DNA of 64,000 bases from Watersipora subatra (lineage: Eukaryota; Bryozoa; Gymnolaemata; Cheilostomatida; Watersiporidae), in assembly GCF_963576615.1 (NCBI RefSeq), contig NC_088715.1, forward strand, positions 54,690,690-54,754,689. Reading direction: 5' to 3'. Below are positions 41,701 to 48,039 of this stretch, one piece after another. The notes below the pieces were generated by a model that was not told the origin of the DNA, did no database searches, and saw only the letters and a program-made list of their open reading frames with translations. The translations under genes and the position numbers were made by a program. How positions within the stretch are numbered: position 1 is the stretch's first letter; each line of letters opens with the position of its first letter.

Positions 41701-44700
41701 ACAAAAGAAAAGAAATTAATTACATAAACAATAATGAACCCAAATAACTTTACTTATGGCGCTCAACAAAAGCAGTCTTGGGCATGTTTAGTTTTGTAAT
41801 GATAAGATGTCCAAACAGACTAGTTTTGGTTTTTCAATACATCTAGAGCTGAAACAGATCAACTGTTAGACATATTTGTTATCAATGTGCAGCTGAAGAC
41901 AACTGCCTAGTTGAATAGTTGAAATGGGGGTTGGGATAGTAAATTGAATAACTCAGCACAAGACTATTCATACAGATAGCAATATATATATATATATATT
42001 ATATATATATATATATTATATATAATATATATATATATACATATATATATACAGTTTTATTATAGCTAGCAACATTGGCATCACTACAACTTAATTTTTT
42101 CTGCCACATCTATTGGAATGGAAAAGCGTTAAGAATTTTTATCCATTTTAAAAGAAAGGTTGTAATTTAGGAAACCATCAAACTTATTTAACACAAAGAT
42201 TCAATTCTTTCAGAATACATATTCAACATTCTAAATATTTTGTGATGCTAAAATTGTCACAAAACATTAAAGACTTGGTTAAATTTTAAGGCCGAATGTA
42301 AAAAGCTGTAGGTATTACAAAGAAATCTTGAAATTTTATACAATTCGGCCCGAAAGCTCAATACTGTGCTACAAATACACTTTTACATTTGAAAAATTTA
42401 ACGTAGGCCTTCTACTGAAATGATTAAAAAAGAAAGTTTAAATATTGTTTGTAGGGTTGGTTGACAATCTATGAAATATGCATATATGTTGTGAGTTGAG
42501 AATAAAGATCCCAAAGCAGCATATTTAAGAAATTAAAGAGCTTTAAGAAGAACTTTAAGAGCTAAACTGCAGAAACTACATGAAAATCTCGTCTTTTTTG
42601 GCTAATAAAACATCATTTTTATATTTTAAATGCTTTTGGAGAAGGATACACAACTTCAACTGCTGTGCTTTCAGCTGAGAAGAAGTGTTAATTAGTATTG
42701 GCCCTATGTCAGAAATAGGCATTCTGTCTGAGGAATCAACAGTTTTCAATATTTTATTTGGTAAAAGTAACATATGTTACTTATTAGAAGCGATGAAACA
42801 AAAAGATACTTAAAAAACTGCAATTTTCTATAAAAAAAATAATCCCGCTGCAAACGTCTTTATTACATCATTACAAATTGACCGCATCTTCAAATGTCAA
42901 AGTTTTGCTAATTTTTTCTAATTAAAATTTGTGTTGTTAGGCTGTTTTCAAATGCTTATCTCAATACCAAAGTTTTAATATGTTACATGTATCTAGTTTC
43001 TTTAGAACATTTAATTTTTCAGGTTGGAGATCGTGTTTGGGTGCGAAAGATTATTCCGGAACCATCTCGAGGTTGGGGTGAAGTAAATGGCAGCTCTGTT
43101 GGAACCATTACAAACATCACGAGAGTAGAAGGCAAGGAAGAGATAACAGTAGATTTCCCTGAATGCGAAGGCTGGATTGGACTGCCAACAGACATAGAAA
43201 GAGAACGGCTTGCTAACAAAGAAGACGAAGTTCAAGTATGTTACCTTTTCCCTCAATTCGTACATTACGCAAGAAAATGTTTAAATTTTTATAGTTTGTA
43301 TGTTACCAAAATAATTAAATTACTCAGCTCTTTTTCTGTGCGTTTTACGTAGTAGCAAATATTTGGGTTCATCTTGGTAAAAACTGTGGTCTTACCACTA
43401 CTTATATCGGTATGAAAACTTGCAGATTTTATCAGTGCAGTAAAAGGAAATCGGTAAGGGTAAACTATTCCTCCTTGTTTTTTGAAATGGTTGCCAAAAT
43501 TAGTTTTCTTTTGAGCTTATACTGTCACCTCTTTATTACAAATGGCAGTTTAGTAAGTTACTGAAAACAAAAGTACACTAAAGTGCAAATCTGTGGTTTC
43601 TTGAAAAATGAACAGAATACATGGACTTGACAAGCTGATAGTTTTAAGAAAACAGTATTTCAAATAAATTATGTTTTACACCCGAATAAATATTCTTTAT
43701 GGTCTTGTTGATTTTTGGATTTCAGATAAAAATTATTTTTATAAAGCAGAAAACTATTAACCTAGTAAATTTGTGTATACAGTAGCTCTCTATCATTCCA
43801 CAGTCTGTCATAAGAACGATTTTAGACCTATTTATTATATACTGATCAGATATAACCGATGTTTGATCGAATAAGTCTCCTTGTCGATGAAAGCCATCTT
43901 GCTGATGATGTCATACTTTGCGTATTGAATAATCTCTGTAAAGTTTTACCGATCTTAGTGACATTGCTCAGTTTCAAAGGAAAAATAAAGTTACTATTTA
44001 ATTTGGTTTGAAGAGTGGTGCCATAACTTTTCTTTTACAAACTATAACCATCTTTATGTTTTAAAGCTCAGAAAATGAAAATGAAAAATTTAAATTCAAA
44101 CATTAAAACATTAATCCTTAACCCTTTGGCAGGGGAAACGACCAGAATGTCGTTTACCGGTTGCGTGAGGAAACGACATTTATGTCTATTTCGGTAGGCG
44201 TTTATAAAGCTGTCGCCTAGTAACGTTAAACAAAGGATATGAACACTAGTAAGTTTTAAATATCATCAACAAGATATGGGTCGATGATTTACAATATGAA
44301 ACGATTATTTGAGAGGCGTTGCTTTGTGCTAAAAGCTAAACAAATCGCGATTCCTTGGAAAAGATTAAAAGTTGGAAAAACCAGTCAACATCGGCTCGAC
44401 TTTCAAAACGGTAAAATAAAAGATTATTTTATCCTGCAATCGTTAGTGATTTTTTGTCTGATCAGAATAAAATAATTCAAATGATAGAAGTGATGTAAAC
44501 TTTTTGGACTTTTAATATACTTGGATTATGCAGAGAAAATGATCGTTATGTTGGCTCACACGGCTACGTTATAGCTTTTGACTCTACCGAAAAAAATGCT
44601 TCCAAGCATTTCATATCATACAGGGACAATTGCACATGGTTGTAATTTTTTTGAGTAGTAGACATGTGAATGAATGTATATGTACAAAAAATTTTGTTCA

Positions 44701-46465
44701 TAGAAATAAATTTAAGATTTGAGCTATTCATGTTCATCAAATATCGATTTTATTGAATTTTCGAAAATAAATTACATGAGTTTCGATTGTTTTTGGGGGG
44801 CTTATACCTGGCCAAAGGGTTAAACATTATTAGCAGAAAGCAGCCTTTTTGTGAACTTGCTTTTTAGTTCAAACTATGGGCAGTTTTTATATTTAAAACA
44901 TCTAGACATAAAGCTATAATCATATCATAAATTTTGTTCGTTTAGGCAAGATGAGTGCACCAGCACATTTTCATTAGTTTTTCTGCGTTTCTGCATGTTC
45001 TTTGCATGAACAGTTAAAAACTCTTTGAAATGTATCGCTTACTTTTAAAATAATTTTATGTCCAATGCTATTGCTGGTTTCAGGTAAAACTATCTATCAA
45101 TGAGCCAAGGTATGGCTGGCAATCTGTGTCCGAGCGTCATGATGCAATTGGAATAATCGTCGATATGAATGAAACTGGAACAGGTGCGTAGAACCCATGT
45201 TAGTAATTATTTTCAATTTAATATGCAATAACATCAGAGTCTCTGTTTTAGTGATAAAAGCCACATCATATAGCTAAGTATAGCATCAGCACTATCTCCA
45301 TTAAAGCGGTTGGAATTGTGGAGTTGCTCCCTACTGGTTTCAAAGCATCAGTGATATTTCATAACATTTTACAGACGTCATTGGCTTTTTGAAAATCTAT
45401 AAAAACCAGTACACTGGTAATTTTCAGTAAATTGGACAATGAGCTATTAAAAATGTAACACTTCATTAGTTATTGCTGCTAGTTACCAACAAAGCAGTGT
45501 AATTTTAGCTATCAATGTTCGTTACATGTGTTTTGTAAATGGTTTGGTGATTGGCAAATTTATACAGCTGAGGCTTAGTTCTATACAAGATGAGATTTCA
45601 AGGACACGTCATTGTGAACTCTAGTAGGTTCTTGATTGTGATAAACTTATAAATATTATTTTACATGTTCAGGTTGTTTCCAAGAGTCAAACAACCTGAA
45701 TTGATATGATGGTTTCTGTTAGAAATATTTTGTTTCAATTAATATTTAATGTTGTTTTGAAAGTTAAGAAGTCCTATTGAGTGATTTTCATTTTTATTTT
45801 ACCAAATTTTAGATTTCATAAAATTTTAAAGTGCTACTGCCAGTAAGCATGAAAAGATTATTTTCAGTTTTACTGTTGCTTTTCTATCCTTGCGACTGGC
45901 TGTTGCACTGACGGATTTTTAATGTTTAGCTGGTGAAAAGCTAAGTTTTACTCAAAAATATTTTTTTTAAAACCTGGTATTGCTTTATTCTATGGAATTT
46001 ATGCAGAAACATTTCATAGCTCAAACTGGATGAACAGACAGTTAATACCAATAAAACAGTACCACAGATTTATGCTGTACAAGTAAAGATTGATCGAGAA
46101 TAGATAAATACAATTTAAAAACAATCCCGTAAAGAAATTTTGTCTATTGATTTGGATCGACCATAAATATCAAATTTGCTGCAAAAGATTTTAACTTCAC
46201 AAAGCAATTAGGTCAGCAGCGTGTAGATGCATGACACTAGGTCATCACGTGTTTCAGTAACCATTCACAATGTATCTCTGTATCACTTACAGAATGTGCA
46301 GTCGCCTTTGGAAACACCAAGTTTAAATGCTCCATTGATGAAATAGAGCCATACAGATATCATCGAGCACACTATGATATGCCAAGATCAGAGGTTGACG
46401 AGCTTGGAACATTTGTGTCAAAGGATGAACTTCGAAAACTTATCAAGGCAAATCTTTGGAGCTGA
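13982..46465 (+). CDS. RING-finger E3 ligase with six SH3_15 (Mind bomb/KEG-type) repeats
   Basis: Twenty exons joined by hand give 2835 coding bases (944 residues and TGA) with every phase consistent: 13982-14257, 16841-16937, 18051-18145, 18519-18626, 19617-19830, 21149-21288, 23322-23479, 27959-28094, 29051-29177, 29767-29865, 30710-30777, 32611-32718, 33212-33262, 36659-36884, 38191-38354, 39782-39945, 40918-41035, 43023-43235, 45084-45183, 46293-46465. Residues 49-88 are a C3HC4 RING; 93-263 are helical and charged; repeats start near 268 and 340; 409-634 is a lysine-rich helical linker; repeats start near 635, 717, 784 and 855. Each repeat shows parts of the pattern GDxV, GW, SxG(I/T)I, VxFP and W. 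RING proteins pass ubiquitin from an E2 to a substrate; SH3_15 repeats bind substrates in Mind bomb. The start codon is the first ATG in the open frame and could be preceded by another exon. The donor of exon 6 is the weakest join. Confidence 0.82.
14258..16840 (+). other. Intron 1, with a SINE-like repeat
   Basis: GTAAGC to TTATTCAG. It contains a SINE-like segment at about 15265-15435; apart from that I see no repeat or gene that I can name. Confidence 0.65.
15265..15435 (+). repeat. tRNA-derived SINE-like repeat
   Basis: An A-box-like CTGGCTGCTCAGTCGAATG is followed about 30 bases later by a B-box-like GAGTTTGAGTTCCGGG, and then by the GGACAGATGAACAGAAGGAC tail resembling other SINE-like copies here. 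Confidence 0.5.
16841..16937 (+). CDS. Gene B exon 2
   Basis: Phase 0 in, phase 1 out. It encodes EYPMPNGGFSYLPDSLIS and a short charged helix. The Pro-Gly-Gly then Leu-Pro pattern after a RING recalls the stretch that follows the RING in TRIM proteins. Confidence 0.75.
18051..18145 (+). CDS. Gene B exon 3
   Basis: Acceptor TTTCCAG, donor GTAAGC. It encodes a charged amphipathic helix (IDKEKLRKVLVEEL) that continues the helical region after the RING. Confidence 0.75.
18519..18626 (+). CDS. Gene B exon 4
   Basis: Acceptor TTATCAG, donor GTAACT. It encodes 36 residues, phase 0 on both sides, starting CCRTSLEMF and ending in a lysine-rich stretch with a Cys-His pair (ERCHQK). Confidence 0.72.
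18878..19224. repeat. 52-base tandem repeat, nearly seven copies, in intron 4
   Basis: Units start at 18878, 18930, 18982, 19034, 19086, 19138 and 19190. Each holds ACTAAAGCACCAACTCTGAG and CATAAGTTTATAAGCGCATA with few changes between units. The period is not a multiple of three, and no coding role is seen. Confidence 0.95.
19617..19830 (+). CDS. Gene B exon 5: coiled-coil segment
   Basis: Acceptor TTGTTTAAG at 19616 keeps the frame; the stronger-looking CTCTCAG four bases later would run into a stop. It encodes about 71 residues of charged helix (ELEEGISKVKFLKKLKSAV) with leucines at coiled-coil spacing, phase 1 out (donor GTAAGT). Confidence 0.8.
20301..20710 (+). repeat. tRNA-derived SINE-like repeat, copy 2 (intron 5)
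   Basis: Same family as 8421-8765. A-box-like TAATCTAGTAGTTAAGCG near 20560 and B-box-like TTCCAAGTTCAAAT near 20601, then the shared tail CTTTATTACTATAATTGGAC. Confidence 0.65.
21149..21288 (+). CDS. Gene B exon 6: start of first SH3_15 repeat
   Basis: Encodes LEVGDSVRFKYDLG and, later, LSVGILLEK, the first half of an SH3_15-type repeat without the usual GW. Two acceptors six bases apart (21143 or 21149) both keep the frame. The donor chosen, GCG then GTTCGT at 21289, is weak; it is chosen because the second half of the repeat (VRVVFP) begins the next exon in phase 0. Confidence 0.62.
21289..23321 (+). other. Intron 6, with a possible transposase-like remnant
   Basis: It ends TTTTAG. It holds coding-like sequence at 22450-22810 and, near 22165, an ACCAATATAACTGG motif close to one found at the right end of the piggyBac element at 179-2870. 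Confidence 0.5.
22450..22810 (+). pseudogene. Coding-like remnant rich in Asp, Ser and Asn
   Basis: One plus-strand frame from about 22450 reads SDSDFELDDPHFLSGLDN and more until a TAA near 22690; the reading continues in another frame (VPSTSNFNPNGPS) to a TAA near 22808. An acidic serine-rich N-terminus is common in piggyBac-type transposases, and a piggyBac-end-like motif lies 280 bases upstream, so it may be a deleted transposon. The family is uncertain. Confidence 0.35.
23322..23479 (+). CDS. Gene B exon 7: end of repeat 1, start of repeat 2
   Basis: Begins VRVVFPEDLMWKG (end of repeat 1), then YIGDDVKILAEQPHFGWQG (start of repeat 2). The donor splits the codon after AAT: TG then GTAATT, phase 2. 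Confidence 0.82.
23710..23770. repeat. TA microsatellite
   Basis: About 60 bases of nearly pure TA, followed by a reverse-oriented SINE-like tail (23785-23850). Confidence 0.9.
23785..23890 (-). repeat. SINE-like tail, reverse orientation
   Basis: On the minus strand it reads CTTTATCGCTATAATTGGAC and CAGACGACTGACAAACAG, the 3' tail shared with copies near 8740, 20640 and 25060. The tRNA-like head is not recognisable. Confidence 0.5.
25025..25150 (-). repeat. SINE-like repeat, reverse orientation
   Basis: The minus strand shows a B-box-like GGAGTACAAATCCAGTGCGC and then GTTATCGCTATAACC, matching the plus-strand SINE-like copy at 27438-27605 and the shared tail. Confidence 0.5.
25805..26250 (+). 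repeat. Two adjacent SINE-like units
   Basis: CATCTGTTTGCTTTT, a run to CTTTGAAAGG or ATTTGAAAGG, and a B-box-like GTGAGTTTGACCC or CTTTGAGTCTC occur twice, about 200 bases apart. They look like a tandem pair of degenerate tRNA-derived units. Confidence is low. Confidence 0.35.
26583..27660. repeat. Direct repeats 1.02 kb apart around a 159-codon antisense frame
   Basis: TTATATGCAGGTTGAAGGAAG at 26586 and its near match at 27607 continue alike through GAACTTC and ATATAAGC, for about 55 bases. Between them, 27297 to 26818 on the minus strand is open for 159 codons without a family I recognise. The whole lies in intron 7. Confidence 0.45.
27438..27605 (+). repeat. tRNA-derived SINE-like repeat (intron 7)
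   Basis: A strong A-box-like TAGCTCAGTGGTTAGATGCTC near 27447 and a B-box-like GTGAGTGCAAATCC near 27495, then CCAAGATTTTAATAGCTATG and a TA-rich end. The tail is shared with the copy at 33985. It is not a functional tRNA gene: the 3' half does not continue as an acceptor stem. Confidence 0.65.
27959..28094 (+). CDS. Gene B exon 8: end of SH3_15 repeat 2
   Basis: Acceptor TTTTTTAG, donor GTACCA after GAG. It encodes CPGTLTKFDL and VYVKFPEANQWKGLYKDL, the VxFP...W half of repeat 2. Phase 2 in, phase 0 out. Confidence 0.82.
28095..29050 (+). other. Intron 8, plain AT-rich sequence
   Basis: GTACCA to TACTTTAG. I see no repeat or gene in it. Confidence 0.7.
29051..29177 (+). CDS. Gene B exon 9
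   Basis: Encodes RLTEGDWLFTTMLLGLFGHP and an acidic run to DEVP, phase 0 in and phase 1 out (donor GTATCT). It lies just after repeat 2 and has no recognised domain. Confidence 0.75.
29767..29865 (+). CDS. Gene B exon 10: basic linker
   Basis: Acceptor TTTTGCAG, donor GTAAAT. It encodes 33 residues rich in Lys, Arg, Gln and Ala (QQKAQKKRAVNRAIAL), the start of the linker between the two repeat groups. Confidence 0.75.
30710..30777 (+). CDS. Gene B exon 11
   Basis: Acceptor GATTTTAG, donor GTAAAG. It encodes EMRSHLQRLNDSCSKLNEE and four more residues, a short charged helix. Phase 1 in, phase 0 out. Confidence 0.7.
31269..32279. mobile_element. DNA transposon with about 30 to 40-base inverted ends (intron 11)
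   Basis: The left end near 31274 carries GGTCACAGAAACCATGG then TTAAGTC. The right end is its complement, GACTTAACCATGG then TTTTTGTGATCATGACC (32247-32275). Inside, an ATGGCG in good initiation context at 31506 opens a frame of 37 codons (MASDKYNRFFFADFKDN) and further coding-like tracts follow near 31810-31880 and 31970-32216 (IERQKYRRIS; FFRTNGKRAFSV). It looks like a short or eroded element. I cannot assign the superfamily. Confidence 0.65.
32611..32718 (+). CDS. Gene B exon 12: lysine-rich helix
   Basis: Acceptor ACTGCAG, donor GTAAGC, phase 0 on both sides, 36 residues. Lysine-rich charged helix (KADKLKRKIEDVIEVTKER). The antisense frame over it is a shadow. Confidence 0.78.
33212..33262 (+). 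CDS. Gene B exon 13: 17-residue micro-exon
   Basis: Acceptor ATTTATAG, donor GTAAAA. It encodes ERYRQTKVAVNKKYMQE, phase 0 at both ends, in keeping with the neighbouring helical linker. Because it is in phase 0 with both neighbours it could be skipped without a frameshift. Confidence 0.65.
33985..34115 (+). repeat. tRNA-derived SINE-like repeat (intron 13)
   Basis: A-box-like TGGCCTAATTGTTACGGTGC, an anticodon-loop-like GGACTTGCGAAC, and a B-box-like GGGTCTGAGATCAAATC follow in tRNA order. The tail has CCAAGATTTTAATAGTTATA as in the copy at 27438. Confidence 0.65.
34410..36165. mobile_element. Possible MITE carrying the 39-base minisatellite
   Basis: Both sides of the minisatellite carry TTCGAAAACC/GGTTTTCGAA-type motifs: TTGTTCGAAAACCGAGTTG at 34418 and GAGAACCGAATTAGTGTTCG then CGTTCGAAAACCAAAG at 36054-36150. 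The right edge ends GTTTTACTGTA, like the TA-flanked ends of other elements here. The left end was not found, so the boundaries are uncertain. Confidence 0.4.
34893..35955. repeat. 39-base minisatellite, 27 copies, open in several frames
   Basis: The unit is GGTAGAAGAGACGCCGTCCC followed by AGATGGTTCCTCCCTTTTT. Copies are almost identical: three carry ACACCG for ACGCCG, two adjacent ones carry AGGAGA for AGAAGA, and the last unit is altered. Because 39 is a multiple of 3 and the unit has no stop in several frames, frames of 352 to 387 codons exist on both strands (for example GRRDAVPDGSSLF repeated). It lies inside intron 13 and I treat it as non-coding. Confidence 0.95.
36390..36565 (+). repeat. 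tRNA-derived SINE-like repeat (intron 13, second)
   Basis: A-box-like TAGGTCGGTGGTAGAGCGCC at about 36399 and B-box-like CGTGAGTTTAAATCCATCGG at about 36448, then a tail with CTATAGCCGGAATGACACAC and a TA-rich end. Confidence 0.65.
36659..36884 (+). CDS. Gene B exon 14: helical linker
   Basis: Acceptor CCATCAG, donor GTAAGA, phase 0 in and phase 1 out. It encodes 75 residues of mostly helix (FDAYIKELRDLRKNLALVYK; LRQAEANMYKLKS) with heptad-like leucines, the end of the linker between the repeat groups. The minus-strand frame over it is a shadow. Confidence 0.82.
37184..38062 (+). mobile_element. TA-target DNA transposon family, copy 2 (intron 14)
   Basis: Left end TACCGTAAAATCTTTATTTG; right end is the inverted form, CTTCAAATTCGAACAACTTT. 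The interior matches copy 1, for example GGGAGATAAATTTAACCCTT against a like run near 4056, and GATCAAAGAATGTCAAGTGG against the run near 5208. It is shorter than copy 1 and has no transposase. Confidence 0.7.
38191..38354 (+). CDS. Gene B exon 15: first part of repeat 3
   Basis: Acceptor TTTCAG, donor GTAAGT. It encodes a divergent SH3_15 unit: FYEWKEGACTRLNPLNF, then TTIGTIGLQL and the basic HKHKGKVL. It lacks the usual GW. Phase 1 in, phase 0 out. Confidence 0.78.
39139..39510. mobile_element. MITE with inverted ends of about 95 bases (intron 15)
   Basis: The left arm has TATTTTTCTATCATCTGTGA, GTGATCTGATTGCCAG and AAGATTAAAATCG. The right arm shows the same segments inverted: CGATTTTAATCTTG-like, CTGGCAATCAGATCA and CACAAATGATAGAATAATAC. 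A partial relative lies at 61540-61760. No coding capacity. Confidence 0.8.
39782..39945 (+). CDS. Gene B exon 16: end of repeat 3, start of repeat 4
   Basis: Acceptor TTACAAG, donor GTAACA. It encodes VIFDNDENPQWVDGSD (end of repeat 3), then FKGDKVRFKRLA (start of repeat 4). Phase 0 in, phase 2 out. Confidence 0.82.
40530..40800. repeat. Degenerate minisatellite (intron 16)
   Basis: Imperfect units of roughly 35 to 40 bases around ATTGGTTAGC or GTGGTTAGCT, often followed by a CTGACT or TGAAC-like word. Degenerate and non-coding. Confidence 0.45.
40918..41035 (+). CDS. Gene B exon 17: end of repeat 4
   Basis: Acceptor TTGCAG, donor GTAATA. It encodes PNGILKNIF, VVDFPGHKEPWVGPYKDIEL and ends ECEFE, leading straight into VGDRV of exon 18. 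Phase 2 in, phase 0 out. Confidence 0.83.
41133..41215. repeat. Short tandem repeat of about 22 bases, four units
   Basis: CATGTTGTTGGAGTTATTACC-like units follow one another with small changes, in intron 17. Non-coding. Confidence 0.75.
41980..42055. repeat. TA-rich microsatellite
   Basis: Interrupted TA runs in intron 17, just before the left boundary of duplication copy B. Confidence 0.85.
43023..43235 (+). CDS. Gene B exon 18: SH3_15 repeat 5
   Basis: Acceptor TTTTTCAG, donor GTATGT, phase 0 at both ends, 71 codons. One whole repeat: VGDRVWV, GWGEV, SVGTI, ITVDFPE, GWIGLP. It is the clearest repeat of the protein. Confidence 0.9.
44122..44819. mobile_element. piggyBac-like MITE with TTAA target duplication
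   Basis: Flanked by TTAA at 44118-44121 and 44820-44823. The termini are inverted: CCCTTTGGCAGG on the left and the complement of CCTGGCCAAAGGG on the right. Paralogue A has a single TTAA at the matching place (near 5938), an empty site. It is 698 bases long with no transposase; the 63-codon frame inside looks accidental. It was inserted into intron 18 after the duplication. Confidence 0.9.
45084..45183 (+). CDS. Gene B exon 19: first half of repeat 6
   Basis: Acceptor GTTTCAG, donor GTGCGT, 100 bases. It encodes VKLSINEPRYGWQSV and AIGIIVDMNETGT. Confidence 0.88.
46293..46465 (+). CDS. Gene B exon 20: end of repeat 6 and C-terminus
   Basis: Acceptor CTTACAG. It encodes ECAVAFG, CSIDEIEPYRY and a charged tail ending LIKANLWS, then TGA at 46463-46465. 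The paralogue reads on for two codons (EG) because of two base differences. Confidence 0.88.
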
Positions 46466-46496
46466 GGCTAAGATCGAGTTTCATAAATATTTTATG

Positions 46497-46502
46497 AATA
46501 AA
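46497..46502 (+). other. Candidate poly(A) signal of gene B
   Basis: AATAAA 32 bases after the stop codon, at the same place as ATTAAA in paralogue A. Confidence 0.55.
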
Positions 46503-47152
46503 AGTTGAAATGTATTACAGAAGTAGTAAAGTGTCTATTTTAATCCTAGAATAATGAAATTTTATTGTTAGTTGTGTATGTGCATGATCTATCTCTATTT
46601 ATTTTTTTATAATTATATATTTATCTATATATTGACGAGCAAAGTTCAACTTGTGAACTCGGTTTCCATAGGCGAGATTTGTGCAGAATTGTGAGATTTG
46701 TGCTAACATTTATTTTTGCTACATATGATTTATACTTGATAAAATTTATTTCAGTTATCAAATATATATTTCCAATGAAGCTATTGGTTAATACAGTACT
46801 ACAATCAGTTATTACTAAACGACTGTATTTTATACTGCATTTCATTTATGCATTATCATCTTACTTCTCAAAAAATTAATTTACTTGCTTTTGAGTTTCA
46901 AGAGAAGATAAATACTGTTTTATTCAGCATTCTTATACACTGCTTCAGCAACATTGGTATTATTTGTTCTTGCTCTGTTTCAATTTTAAAATTTATTACA
47001 TCTTAACATATTTCACTGTTATTGTGTGTTAATATACAATTCTTAAGTCGTCAAAATTGTATATTCCGAATTGACATTCATTTTATGCTACAAATATAAT
47101 ACTCTAACAAATTGTGGAATAATCTTTATTAACATTTAGTACATGTGGATTA

Positions 47153-47540
47153 CTACTTGAGTGGAGTGCCAGGATTGCACAAGTGATAACATAACTACCC
47201 AATGAATTTGAGTAACCTCCTCGGTAGGCTAGCAGCTTTAGCTAAATAATAAGAGCCATGCGTGAAGACAGTTTATTAATTGTTACATTACATGTAGTGA
47301 TTAAGCTTGCTAATTAGCAACCAATAGCAGTTTTAATAGTGCTTTAAGAGTTAGTATTTTAACAGGTTTAGACAAAACTCTAGTGGTCATGTGGTCGATT
47401 GGGCTTGTAGTCTATTAGACAAATTTCCTGTCTGTATACCCGGAGGTTCTAAGTTGAAATCTAGTACAAAACATAATTTTCATCCTTGAAACTTCATTGC
47501 TATAGCTGGACAGATGACAGACAGACACAGAAATTTATAT
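47153..47540 (+). repeat. tRNA-derived SINE-like repeat, copy 3
   Basis: The duplicate of the 8421-8765 copy, with the same GTAGTCTATTAGACAAATTT and GGAGGTTCTAAGTTGAAA box-like segments and the tail CTTCATTGCTATAGCTGGAC. Confidence 0.6.
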
Positions 47541-47552
47541 ACAAACAGGAGG

Positions 47553-47690
47553 CATGTCTGCCCATCTATCCAAAGCCAAAACTGGATCTGGAAATAAAGA
47601 ATTGATTTAAACAGGATTTGAACACGTGACATTTACCTTGGTTGACCAACACACTAATACATTCTCTAATTGACCACCTTTGGGTATCTC
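47553..47690 (-). repeat. tRNA-derived SINE-like repeat, second type, minus strand
   Basis: On the minus strand it shows a B-box-like GTGTTCAAATCCTG, then CTTTATTTCCAGATCCAG and TTTTGGCTTTGGATAGATGG, closely like the copy at 63775-63890. It is absent from copy A, so it arrived after the duplication. Confidence 0.6.
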
Positions 47691-48039
47691 AGAACCCTTG
47701 AGCAGATAATTATTTTTAGGGACTACCGGCTCACCTGACAATTTCTCACAGCGCACTTAACTGCCAGAATATTAGTGTACAATATATAAGATGCAATGAT
47801 CTACAAGATGTATGAACAGAAGTGAAAAATCTTTAACATACTAGTTTATGAATAAACATCTGTGAAAAATCTAACAAAAATGAAGAAAGTTTATATGGTA
47901 TAATTATTATAGGAGCACTATATTTTGCACATTCTTCATAAAAATTTTAATGCTCAATGAAAATTATTTTTGTGGTAGAACGGCGAAAAGCTCAGCAAAG
48001 TGCCTAAACAGTAAAAGTTGACAATACGCTAAATAATGT

